40,872 nucleotides of DNA. Source: Flavobacteriaceae bacterium. Lineage in GTDB: Bacteria; Bacteroidota; Bacteroidia; Flavobacteriales; Flavobacteriaceae. The translations under genes and the position numbers were made by a program. The notes under the pieces were generated by a model. The model was not told the origin of the DNA, searched no databases, and worked only from the letters and a program-made list of their open reading frames with translations. The DNA lies in the NCBI GenBank assembly GCA_028281065.1, contig JANQKN010000049.1, positions 1-40,872 of the forward strand, read 5' to 3'. The stretch's first letter is position 1; the number at the start of each line of letters is the position of its first letter. Positions 17,675-25,688 of this stretch are shown in pieces.

Positions 17675-18673
17675 TTATTTCCTCGATAATTGTAAGATTA
17701 AATCTACAATTCTTGAGGAATACCCAATTTCATTATCGTACCATCCAATGATTTTTACCATCTTCCCAATAACCGAGGTCATTCCCGCATCGAAGATACA
17801 GGAATGGGGGTTTCCGACGATGTCGATGGACACAATGGGGTCTTCAGTATATTGTAAAATACCATTGAGTCCGTTTTCGGAAGCTTCCTTAAAGGCATTG
17901 TTAACTTCTTCAATGCTAGTGGTTTTGGAAACGTTGAAGGTGATGTCCGTTAAGGACCCGTTGGCTACGGGAACCCGGATACCACAACCTCCAATCACGT
18001 CGGCCAAATCGGGGAAAATTTTAGTCAATGCCTTGGCAGCCCCTGTGGTTGTTGGGACAATGGATTGACCAGCTGCGCGAGCACGCCGCAAATCCCTGTG
18101 GGGTTGGTCATGCAGACTCTGATCGGTGGTGTAGGAGTGTACCGTAGTAATATAGGCTTGTTCTATACCACAGAGCTCGTGTATCACCTTAAGCATATGG
18201 GCTGCGTTGTTGGTGGTACAGGACGCATTGGAAATAATAGCGTCATTTTCTTCGAGGATAGCATCGTTTACCCCCAATACAATAGTCTTTATGGAGTCTT
18301 CGATGGGAGGAACGGAAAGGATCACTTTTTTTACATCATCCTTCAAGTGTTTTTCCAAGCTGCTTCGATCCTTAAATTTTCCAGAGCATTCCACGATAAT
18401 ATCCACGCCTTCCCAATTGATGTCTTCTATACTCTTTTCTGAAGAAAATCGAACGGATTCATCGTTTACCCGAATACTGTTTTCGGTATGGGAAACTTCT
18501 TGTTTCAGTACCCCGTGGATGCTATCGTACTTCAGTAAATGGCTTAGAGTATGCGCATCGGAAATATCGTTAACAGCTACTACTTCTATGGTAGGGTGGT
18601 CCAAAAGCAAACGAAAGAGATTCCTTCCTATTCGCCCAAAACCGTTGATTCCGACCGTAATGCGATTTTTCAT
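17675..18673 (-). CDS. gap: type I glyceraldehyde-3-phosphate dehydrogenase
   Basis: A 332-residue GAPDH that converts glyceraldehyde-3-phosphate to 1,3-bisphosphoglycerate with NAD(P). The Rossmann motif is GFGRIGR (11-17), Asp36 follows the second strand (VNDISDA) and favours NAD, and the catalytic Cys152 and His179 are present. Differences from mainstream enzymes: the second Cys of the CTTNC motif is Asn156 and the NEWGY motif reads NEIGY. It is probably a divergent paralog. The start is the ATG at 18673; an upstream ATG at 18733 would overlap lipA and add 20 non-family residues. It lies 10 bp after lipA. Confidence 0.9.
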   Translation of the reverse strand: MKNRITVGINGFGRIGRNLFRLLLDHPTIEVVAVNDISDAHTLSHLLKYDSIHGVLKQEVSHTENSIRVNDESVRFSSEKSIEDINWEGVDIIVECSGKFKDRSSLEKHLKDDVKKVILSVPPIEDSIKTIVLGVNDAILEENDAIISNASCTTNNAAHMLKVIHELCGIEQAYITTVHSYTTDQSLHDQPHRDLRRARAAGQSIVPTTTGAAKALTKIFPDLADVIGGCGIRVPVANGSLTDITFNVSKTTSIEEVNNAFKEASENGLNGILQYTEDPIVSIDIVGNPHSCIFDAGMTSVIGKMVKIIGWYDNEIGYSSRIVDLILQLSRK

Positions 18674-18683
18674 GAAAAAAAGA

Positions 18684-19556
18684 TTAAGCGAGGTGTTTCT
18701 GGGCTCGGTAGGAGGATCGTACCAAAGCACCACTTTCTACATGACGGAAGCCCATTTTAAGGCCTACTTCTTCGTATTTCTTGAATTGTTCAGGAGTTAT
18801 GAACTCCTTTACGGGCAAATGCTTCTTGGAAGGCTGAAGGTATTGTCCAATGGTTACAATATCCAGTCCAACACCGCGTAGGTCTTCCAAAGTTTGCATG
18901 ACCTCTTCTTCGGTTTCGCCCAATCCCAACATGATACCGCTTTTGGTTCTCTTAATACCTTCTTGTTTTAGGTAACGGAGTACCTCCAAACTGCGTTCGT
19001 ACTTGGCTTGGATACGCACTTCGCGCGTAAGGCGTTTTACGGTTTCCATATTGTGGGAAACCACTTCGGGTGCCACATCGATAATACGATCGATATTGCG
19101 GGTATTCCCTTGAAAGTCTGGGATAAGCGTTTCCAAGGTGGTTTCAGGGTTCATTCTGCGAATGGCCTTTACCGTTTCCGCCCAGATAATGGAACCCATA
19201 TCCTTTAGGTCGTCACGGTCCACCGAGGTAATCACGGCATGTTTAATGTCCATGAGTTTAATGGAACGTGCTACTTTTTCGGGTTCGTCCCAATCCACTG
19301 TTTCGGGTCTTCCTGTCTTAACCCCACAGAAACCACAGGATCGGGTGCAGATATTCCCCAGGATCATAAAGGTTGCGGTACCTTCGGTCCAACATTCCCC
19401 CATATTGGGGCAACTTCCCGATGTACAAATGGTGTGCAAGTTATACTTGTCCACCAATCCGCGGAGTTCGGTATACTTTTTACCCGTGGGTAACTTCACC
19501 CGGAGCCATTTTGGCTTGGGGGTGGGCTTTTGTATTTGTAGGGATGTTGTTTCCAT
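18684..19556 (-). CDS. lipA: lipoyl synthase
   Basis: A 290-residue radical-SAM enzyme that inserts two sulfurs into octanoyl-protein to make lipoyl cofactor for 2-oxoacid dehydrogenases and the glycine cleavage system. The auxiliary cluster Cys44, Cys49, Cys55 ([12 protein letters not shown]) and the SAM cluster Cys70, Cys74, Cys77 (CTRSCGFC) are intact, and the C-terminal SSYRA supplies the Ser ligand. I choose the ATG at 19556, because an earlier ATG at 19589 adds a hydrophobic leader unlike the family and would include the apparent promoter. It is followed closely by gap. Confidence 0.96.
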   Translation of the reverse strand: METTSLQIQKPTPKPKWLRVKLPTGKKYTELRGLVDKYNLHTICTSGSCPNMGECWTEGTATFMILGNICTRSCGFCGVKTGRPETVDWDEPEKVARSIKLMDIKHAVITSVDRDDLKDMGSIIWAETVKAIRRMNPETTLETLIPDFQGNTRNIDRIIDVAPEVVSHNMETVKRLTREVRIQAKYERSLEVLRYLKQEGIKRTKSGIMLGLGETEEEVMQTLEDLRGVGLDIVTIGQYLQPSKKHLPVKEFITPEQFKKYEEVGLKMGFRHVESGALVRSSYRAQKHLA

Positions 19557-19564
19557 TGCTATTG

Positions 19565-19596
19565 CAAAGATACTACTTAAAAAGCCCAAATTCCAA
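19565..19596 (-). promoter_or_regulatory. putative promoter of lipA-gap
   Basis: Minus-strand TATCTTTG (19565-19572) matches the Bacteroidota -7 consensus TAnnTTTG, with a TTG (19594-19596) 21 bases upstream as -33 candidate. Only eight bases separate the -7 box from the lipA ATG at 19556, implying a nearly leaderless mRNA. Confidence 0.5.
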
Positions 19597-19628
19597 TAGC
19601 TTGGTTTTAAAAAAGGAAATGGGGTGGG

Positions 19629-20837
19629 TTAAGCGGATAAGCTGAAAAGATACCAAACACTAAAGCCTATTAAGATTAGGATAGAAAGCAGGCTGTATAG
19701 TTTATAGGATGTTTTAGGACGGGCTTCTTCAGGGGTGTGTTTTCCACTAATAAGTCTGTAATTAAGAATGGCATAGAAAGGTGCTGTAAGAAAAGAAAGT
19801 ACGGTTGCGACTTTTATAAGAAGCCCCATTTCGGCAATAAAAAAGAAGAAGATGGCCAAGGTGCCCAATACCAATATTAACAGCCACGTAAGGTATCCCC
19901 TTTTTAGGCTACGTTTCATAAATATCTCAGAGGTCCTGTGCATGACCCTGGGCGATGCATCTAAAGTGGTAAGTGTTGTGCTGAACATGGTTGTTAGGGC
20001 TGCCACACCAATGATAACCTTCGCCCAATCCCCTAAACTGGAAGTATACATGGCCACCAACTGATTGGCAAACTGGGTTCCGCTGGACGAAAACTCATCG
20101 CCACTATTAAACATAATCAAAGCCCCAAGGGATACAAACCCAATGGCTAGGATAGTGGTAGCTATGTAACCCACGTTAAAATCGAATCGGGATTGGGAGG
20201 GAGTCACATCCGGATCTATTTTTTTCTTCTCCACGGTCCAGATACTCTGCCAAATGGAAATGTCCAAGGGAGCAGGCATCCAGCCCATAAAGGCGATCAG
20301 GAACCCAAGCGATATTACATCGGTAGGGATTACTTGGGCAAAACTTACGGCATCCGCTTTTTGAAAAGCCAAAGCAACTGCTGTTAGCGTGCTTATGGTT
20401 AATCCAATAACGATCACCTTCATAAGGGTGTCCAAGACCTTATACCTTCCCACAAGCAGGATTACAAAGCAGATTCCTATAATAATTGCCGTCCATAATT
20501 TTGGGTTTCCACCAAAAAGGGAAGAGGCAATCCCGGCAGTAACAATGGTTACCGCGGTCTGAATGGTAAACATCGTGGCAAAGGTGATGACGAAATAGGC
20601 AATAAGAACTCCTTTGCCCATTTTTTGATACCCTCCCAAGAGGCTTTCCCCTGTGGCGCTTGCATAACGTGGACCAAATTCGAAGAAAGGGTATTTTACG
20701 ATGTTTATGAGTAACAACGCCCATAAAAGCCCAAACCCAAAATCGGCACCTGCCCTTGTAGATTGTACCAAATGGGATACCCCAATGGCCGCACCTGCAA
20801 ACAAAAAACCGGGGCCTAGTTTTTTTAGGGTTTTCAT
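19629..20837 (-). CDS. NRAMP-fold membrane transporter lacking the DPGN motif
   Basis: A 402-residue, about 11-helix membrane protein of the NRAMP (divalent metal transporter) family. Alignment of TM1 to MntH is gap-free, but the metal-binding DPGN is replaced by GVSH (residues 19-22). In TM6 the MPH motif is replaced by MPAP (186-189). With Asp and Asn ligands gone, ordinary Mn/Fe transport is doubtful; the substrate may be different, as in NRAMP-related proteins with altered specificity. The start ATG shares its A with the sigma factor's TGA stop, so the two are translationally coupled. A TTG at 20840 is a less likely start. Confidence 0.8.
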   Translation of the reverse strand: MKTLKKLGPGFLFAGAAIGVSHLVQSTRAGADFGFGLLWALLLINIVKYPFFEFGPRYASATGESLLGGYQKMGKGVLIAYFVITFATMFTIQTAVTIVTAGIASSLFGGNPKLWTAIIIGICFVILLVGRYKVLDTLMKVIVIGLTISTLTAVALAFQKADAVSFAQVIPTDVISLGFLIAFMGWMPAPLDISIWQSIWTVEKKKIDPDVTPSQSRFDFNVGYIATTILAIGFVSLGALIMFNSGDEFSSSGTQFANQLVAMYTSSLGDWAKVIIGVAALTTMFSTTLTTLDASPRVMHRTSEIFMKRSLKRGYLTWLLILVLGTLAIFFFFIAEMGLLIKVATVLSFLTAPFYAILNYRLISGKHTPEEARPKTSYKLYSLLSILILIGFSVWYLFSLSA

Positions 20838-21409
20838 CAACTTTTTCGGTTTTTGGTAATAACCTCCAGTAGTAGTTTTCGGGCACGGAGCAAACGGACC
20901 TTTACATTGCTCAGGGGTTCCTTTAGGATTTCGGAAATTTCGTTGTAGCTCCTTTCCTGGAAATACCTAAGGTTGATGATTTCTTGGTAATCGGGTTTCA
21001 GTTCTTTGATGTACCGTAACAATTCGGCAAGATTCTGTTCCGTAATCAAACGATCTTCGGGCGAAGGGGTGCTGTCTACGATTTTATGGACCTGTTCTTC
21101 GGTAGCTTCGGTGGTTTGGGAATGTATGGAGGCATTTTTCTTCCTGCTTTTGTCTATTTGTATGTTCTTGGAAATGGTCACTAACCAAGTACTGAAATTG
21201 TAATTGGGATTAAAGCTGGAAATCTTGTCGAACGCCTTGGAAAAGGTTTCTATGGTAATGTCTTCGGCATCGTATTCGTTCTGAACGCGTTTTAGCTGAA
21301 AGCCATACACTGTGTTCCAAAACCGATCCAGAAGAAAACTGAAAGCACTTTGGCTTCCCTCTTTGGCTTTTTCTATCTGAGTCTTTACCTCGGCTTTGTT
21401 TATTTCCAC
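20837..21409 (-). CDS. ECF-type RNA polymerase sigma factor
   Basis: A 190-residue sigma-70 family factor of the extracytoplasmic-function group. Region 2 contains the DAEDITIETFSKAF motif and the FSTWLVTISKNIQID block; region 4 has the helix-turn-helix ERSYNEISEILKEPLSNVKVR. The only start that fits the family length is GTG at 21409 (then EINKAEV), which overlaps the end of the glycosyltransferase gene by ten bases; the longer open frame upstream is simply antiparallel reading of that gene's C-terminus. There is no adjacent FecR-type anti-sigma gene. Coupling to the transporter gene suggests a shared response. Confidence 0.85.
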   Translation of the reverse strand: MEINKAEVKTQIEKAKEGSQSAFSFLLDRFWNTVYGFQLKRVQNEYDAEDITIETFSKAFDKISSFNPNYNFSTWLVTISKNIQIDKSRKKNASIHSQTTEATEEQVHKIVDSTPSPEDRLITEQNLAELLRYIKELKPDYQEIINLRYFQERSYNEISEILKEPLSNVKVRLLRARKLLLEVITKNRKS

Positions 21410-22494
21410 CGTTTGGGTTTTGAAATGGAATTGGTAATAAAGATAGTTAATTGAAACAATACTAAAAATAATTCCAATAAGGGCAGATAGGGGGTGAGGT
21501 CTTTTTCTTTTAAGGTCTTGGCTCCGCTGCCAATAAAAATATACTGCAATGCAATGCGGAAAATAAAAACCCCCAGAACCATTTTCCAATCGGCAAAGAC
21601 AAAACACAAAGCAGCCAGTATCCAAAAGAGCAGATTGCTTAGGTAGTATGTAGCCAATAAAAACCGATGCTTGGGTTTGTAGTGCTTAGCTGTGGTAATA
21701 TGTCTTCTTTTTTGGGAAAACCACTGAAAAAACGACCTTTTGGGTTCGGAGTAAGTAAAAGCATCCTCATGGAAAGATATAGATGTGTTCCATTTGGAAG
21801 CAGCTTCGTTTACAAAAAGATCGTCGTCCCCCGATGGAATGTCCATATGGGACATAAACCCGCGGTTATCGTAAAACAACTTGCTGGTATAGGCAATGTT
21901 TCTGCCTACACCCATATAGGGCATACCTTGTTTGGCGTAGGAGAAATATTGAAGGGCTGTCATAAGGGTTTCAAAGCGAATCAGTCGATTTAGAACACCC
22001 TTTTTCTTTTCGTGCGCGCCATATCCAAGGATAAGTTCGGTTTCGTCGGAAAGCTCATGCGTCATGAGCGAAAGCCAGTTTTTACTGGCGGGTCGGCAAT
22101 CGGCATCGGTAAAGAGCATCCTTTTGTTAACCGCTCTTTTTATACCTAAGGTAAGCGAGTATTTTTTATTGGACCAAAAGGCCTCGTTATTCTCGATGTT
22201 TACGGTATGGATGCGATTGTCATTTTCTGCAAAGGCCTCGATGATCTTTTGGGTATCGTCTGTAGAGGCATCGTTTATAAGGATCAATTCAAAATTGGGA
22301 TAATCCTGTTCCAACCAATAGGGGATGTTCTTTTTAAGGTTTTTTGCTTCATTCTTGGCACAGACGATTATGGAAACAGGGAACGATCCTTTTTTTTCCA
22401 GAGTTGTGGGTTGTAAAAAAGCAAACTTTGAAAAAAGGAGAAAATAAGCCGTGTTTATAAGTACGACCGCAATAAATAACCATAGTAGCAACAT
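21400..22494 (-). CDS. membrane-bound family 2 glycosyltransferase
   Basis: A 364-residue GT2 enzyme. It has an N-terminal transmembrane helix (residues 1-22), a GT-A domain beginning SIIVCAKNEA (41-50), Asp75 in INDAS, and the metal-binding DxD Asp130/Asp132 in FTDADCRP. A downstream GDDD acidic motif and a QKRRH motif near residue 260, characteristic of processive or membrane GT2s, follow. C-terminal hydrophobic segments (about 285-355) anchor it. It probably transfers a sugar to a lipid or polysaccharide at the inner membrane; the acceptor is unknown. It is first of the tightly packed glycosyltransferase-sigma-transporter set. Confidence 0.85.
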   Translation of the reverse strand: MLLLWLFIAVVLINTAYFLLFSKFAFLQPTTLEKKGSFPVSIIVCAKNEAKNLKKNIPYWLEQDYPNFELILINDASTDDTQKIIEAFAENDNRIHTVNIENNEAFWSNKKYSLTLGIKRAVNKRMLFTDADCRPASKNWLSLMTHELSDETELILGYGAHEKKKGVLNRLIRFETLMTALQYFSYAKQGMPYMGVGRNIAYTSKLFYDNRGFMSHMDIPSGDDDLFVNEAASKWNTSISFHEDAFTYSEPKRSFFQWFSQKRRHITTAKHYKPKHRFLLATYYLSNLLFWILAALCFVFADWKMVLGVFIFRIALQYIFIGSGAKTLKEKDLTPYLPLLELFLVLFQLTIFITNSISKPKRWK

Positions 22495-22509
22495 AAGGAT
22501 GGCTACAAA

Positions 22510-22716
22510 TTAATTAGTGTGTTCTTTTTCGGTGCAGGTAGAAAATTGATCGGGGGTCTTTCCACAAAAGCTGCAATTCTCACCGTCTTGGTTCAAAAAA
22601 GGACTTTGGCTTGCACAGGTTCCTGCAAATTTACCGTCCTTCTTTGCCCATATTTTTATAGCAATTCCTGCAAAAGCAAGTAATAAAAGAACGAGAGTGA
22701 TAACTAGAATTCCCAT
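22510..22716 (-). CDS. small membrane-anchored four-cysteine protein
   Basis: A 68-residue protein with an N-terminal helix (residues 2-23) and a short tail containing Cys34, Cys48, Cys51 and Cys61 (C-x13-CSFC-x9-C). The spacing suggests a zinc or other metal site, or disulfides if exported. The ATG at 22716 is preferred over a TTG at 22725. It lies 15 bp upstream of the glycosyltransferase on the same strand. Unnamed proteins of this form are widespread in flavobacteria as far as I recall. A TATTTTTG box at 22734-22741 (minus strand) could be its -7 element. Confidence 0.65.
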   Translation of the reverse strand: MGILVITLVLLLLAFAGIAIKIWAKKDGKFAGTCASQSPFLNQDGENCSFCGKTPDQFSTCTEKEHTN

Positions 22717-22807
22717 AAAAAACAATTAGAGGGCAAAAATACAATCTTTCTTACGGAAATGGTAAGAATTTAGCTATTTTTAGCATCTAAATAATTCAAT
22801 ATACGTT

Positions 22808-23401
22808 ATGAAATTTATCCGTTTATCCCTTTGTGTGATATGCTTTGGCTCTTTATTAATTGCTTGTAAGTCCGACCCTAAAAAAGAAGAGGTGGAAGTG
22901 GCTGTGGAGGTTCCAAAAACAGAGAATTCCGCAGGTTTAAAAGAAGAGCTTAATAGTGGAAGTTTGATTGTAAAAGCCATGTCTACCAAGGATACCAAGA
23001 CTTTTACAAGTGCTTTGGTAACCACAGGACTAACGGATTTATTGAATAGTGAAGGCCCCTACACACTCTTTGTTCCTTCCAACGAAGCTTTTGATGGTCT
23101 AAACGAAGCCGATTTAAAATACTACCTCAATCCGGACAACAAGGATGCTTTTGGCATACTGTTGAAAAACCACATTATAGAAGGTGATCTGGGATCGGCA
23201 GAAATCCTACAGGAAACCAAAAACAAAGATTTGGAATTGAAAACATTGGGAGGAGCCGTACTCATGGCTTCCATGAAAGACGGGAAACTTTTCTTGAAAG
23301 ATGCTCAGGATAATGTAGCCACCTTGGACAAAACCGATATTCTGGCTTCCAATGGAAAGCTGCACATTTTGGATAAGGTGTTGAATGTAGAGGCTAAATA
23401 A
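22808..23401 (+). CDS. fasciclin-domain lipoprotein
   Basis: A 197-residue lipoprotein with a signal peptide ending at Cys20 (LLIACKS), a short charged linker, and one fasciclin (FAS1) domain from about residue 55 to the end. FAS1 landmarks are TLFVPSNEAFD, LLKNHIIEG, and the closing GKLHILDKVLNV. Such domains mediate adhesion or protein binding at the cell surface. It is a single gene on the plus strand whose last eight bases overlap the convergent murB stop region. Confidence 0.9.
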   Translation: MKFIRLSLCVICFGSLLIACKSDPKKEEVEVAVEVPKTENSAGLKEELNSGSLIVKAMSTKDTKTFTSALVTTGLTDLLNSEGPYTLFVPSNEAFDGLNEADLKYYLNPDNKDAFGILLKNHIIEGDLGSAEILQETKNKDLELKTLGGAVLMASMKDGKLFLKDAQDNVATLDKTDILASNGKLHILDKVLNVEAK

Positions 23402-24404
23402 CGTTTACCTCAGGCTCTATATAGATCCTGAAGTCTTCCTTTACTTTTTTCTGAATTCGTAGGGCCAACTCCCATAGTTCGGTTCCTGAAGCATCACCAT
23501 GGTTTACTAAAACCAATGCCTGGTTTTTGTGTACCCCGGCATCACCAAAACGCTGCCCTTTAAAACCTGCTTGTTCAATGAGCCATCCCGCTGGGATTTT
23601 AAACTCGGTAGGAGAAACTTCGTAAAAAGGGGCATTGGGGTGCGATAAGCGGAACTTGTGGAAATCTTCCGTACTTATTACAGGGTTTTTAAAGAAACTG
23701 CCGCTGTTCCCAATCTCTGCAGGATCGGGAAGTTTGGACCGTCTAATGGCGATTACGGCATCCGAAATGTTTTTTATCGTGGGTTCCGTTACCCTATTGG
23801 CGGCTAACCGATCTTTAATGGCGCCATACGAGGTGCTTAGTTTGTGTTCATTTGTGGTGAGTTGCAGGGTAACACTGGTAATAATGTATTTTCCCTTGCC
23901 TTCGTTTTTAAACAGGGAATCCCGATAGCCAAATTGGCAAGCTTCTTTATTGAAAGTGTACTCCTTTAGGGTGTCGATCTCTATGGCTTTGCAGTTCACA
24001 AATACATCTTTCAGTTCCACGCCATAAGCACCTATATTTTGAATAGGAGCTGTACCTACATTCCCAGGGATCAGGGATAGGTTTTCTATACCTCCGTATC
24101 CTTTATCGATGCAATGTAGCACAAACTCATGCCAGTTTTCGCCCGCACTTACTTCTAGGGTTACTTGCCCGTTGTTTTCAGAAAGTACGGTAATACCTTT
24201 CATGTCTATATGGAGGACCAAAGCATCCACATCCTGGGTGAGGAGTAAATTGCTTCCGCCTCCCAAAACGAAAAGAGGATGTGTGTTTTGCGCTAAGAGT
24301 TCTTTCAATTCAGTAACCGATGCTACCGAAGCAAAGTAACGGGCATTGCAATCGATCCCAAACGTGTTGAAGGGTTTTAGGGATTTATGTTCTTCAATTA
24401 GCAT
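23394..24404 (-). CDS. murB: UDP-N-acetylmuramate dehydrogenase
   Basis: A 336-residue FAD-dependent reductase that makes UDP-N-acetylmuramate for peptidoglycan in the cytoplasm. The FAD site is LGGGSNLL (about 48-55), followed by NLSLIPGNVGTAPIQNIGAYG. The substrate Arg in FGYRDSLFK, the catalytic Ser in GNSGSFFKNP and the terminal Glu in IYIEPEVN mark a type I MurB of E. coli length. The start overlaps the upstream aminotransferase stop by one base (TAATG), indicating coupling; the 3' end overlaps the fasciclin gene. Confidence 0.95.
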   Translation of the reverse strand: MLIEEHKSLKPFNTFGIDCNARYFASVASVTELKELLAQNTHPLFVLGGGSNLLLTQDVDALVLHIDMKGITVLSENNGQVTLEVSAGENWHEFVLHCIDKGYGGIENLSLIPGNVGTAPIQNIGAYGVELKDVFVNCKAIEIDTLKEYTFNKEACQFGYRDSLFKNEGKGKYIITSVTLQLTTNEHKLSTSYGAIKDRLAANRVTEPTIKNISDAVIAIRRSKLPDPAEIGNSGSFFKNPVISTEDFHKFRLSHPNAPFYEVSPTEFKIPAGWLIEQAGFKGQRFGDAGVHKNQALVLVNHGDASGTELWELALRIQKKVKEDFRIYIEPEVNVI

Positions 24405-25594
24405 TAATCGGTGTATTGCTCCAAGGCCTTTTTCAATATTTCAACGGCTTTTAGGAGACTTTCTTTTTTAAGTACATAGGCAATTCGTACTTGGTTCAAC
24501 CCTACACCTTCGGTAGAATAGAACCCAGCGGCTGGAGCCACCATAATGGTTTCCCCATCCAGGTCGAACTCTTCCAGAAGCCATTGTGCAAAACGGTCGC
24601 TGTTTTTTACAGGCAGTTGTGCAATGCAGTAAAATGCCCCTTTTGGAATTCCTACGGTTACCCCAGGGATTTTCTGCAGTTCGGCCACCAAAGTATCCCT
24701 TCGGTCTACATATTCCTCGATCACATCGTCAAAATAACTTTGTGGAGTGTCCAAAGCCGCCTCACTAGCCAATTGGGCAAAGGTAGGAGGGCTTAATCGG
24801 GCTTGGGCAAATTTTAGGGCCGTAGCGATCACTTCCTTGTTTTTGGAAACCAAACAACCTATACGGGCCCCGCACATGCTGTATCGTTTGGAAACCGAAT
24901 CGATAATGATCCCGTTTTCGGCCATGCTTTCTTCCTGAAGGATGGAGTAGTGCTCCAAACCATCGTATACAAATTCACGATATACTTCGTCCGCCACCAA
25001 AAACAGGTCGTGTTTTTTTACAATCTGGGTAAGGGTCTGTATTTCCTCTTTGGAATAGAGGTAGCCCGTTGGATTCCCAGGATTACAGATAAGGATGGCC
25101 TTTGTTTTTGGACTGATGAGTTTTTCAAATTCTGAAATGGGCGGAAGGGCAAAATTGTCTTCAATTTTTGAAATTACTGGAACGATTTTTACCCCCGAAG
25201 CTGTAGCAAAACCATTGTAGTTGGCATAGAAGGGTTCTGGGATTATTACTTCGTCACCCGCATCGCAAATACTTCCCATGGCAAAAAGCAAAGCTTCACT
25301 TCCCCCGGTGGTTACGATAATATCGTCTGCCCCTACGGGAATATCGTTTTTATGGTAATAGGCCGCAATTTTTTCGCGGTATTCTTCCGATCCTTCGGAA
25401 CGGGAATACGCCAAGACATCGATCCCGTGTTTGGCCACGGCATCCATGGCAACAGAAGGGGATTTTATATCGGGCTGTCCTATGTTTAAATGATAAATAT
25501 GTTTGTTTTCTTTTCGGGCTTTTTCAGCATAGGGAACCAGCTTTCTAATGGGCGATTCCGGCATTCGCAATCCTTTGTGGGAAACTGTTGGCAT
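24404..25594 (-). CDS. class I/II pyridoxal-phosphate aminotransferase
   Basis: A 396-residue fold-type I aminotransferase (aspartate/aromatic group, cytoplasmic). Asn174 (NPGNPTG), Asp202 and Tyr205 (ADEVYREF), the PLP Lys236 (SVSKRYSMCG) and Arg244 are visible. The substrate is not determined by sequence; aspartate, aromatic amino acids or alanine are candidates. Translational coupling to murB is a chromosome arrangement rather than a shared pathway. Length and N-terminus (ATG at 25594) fit the family. Confidence 0.9.
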   Translation of the reverse strand: MPTVSHKGLRMPESPIRKLVPYAEKARKENKHIYHLNIGQPDIKSPSVAMDAVAKHGIDVLAYSRSEGSEEYREKIAAYYHKNDIPVGADDIIVTTGGSEALLFAMGSICDAGDEVIIPEPFYANYNGFATASGVKIVPVISKIEDNFALPPISEFEKLISPKTKAILICNPGNPTGYLYSKEEIQTLTQIVKKHDLFLVADEVYREFVYDGLEHYSILQEESMAENGIIIDSVSKRYSMCGARIGCLVSKNKEVIATALKFAQARLSPPTFAQLASEAALDTPQSYFDDVIEEYVDRRDTLVAELQKIPGVTVGIPKGAFYCIAQLPVKNSDRFAQWLLEEFDLDGETIMVAPAAGFYSTEGVGLNQVRIAYVLKKESLLKAVEILKKALEQYTD

Positions 25595-25688
25595 GATTTA
25601 AAAATTGAGATAACAAAGTTGCAAAATATTTATTAAAAAGAACCGCATTGGGACTATTTTGAACGTTTTTTTATATCTTCTTCATTCA

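Noticed and set aside
18674-18733. Longer GAPDH start
   Set aside because: It would overlap the end of lipA and add 20 residues before the conserved MKNRITVGINGFG start.
21410-21625. N-terminal extension of the sigma factor gene
   Set aside because: The extra 72 codons lie inside the glycosyltransferase coding region and do not resemble sigma region 1; GTG at 21409 fits the family.
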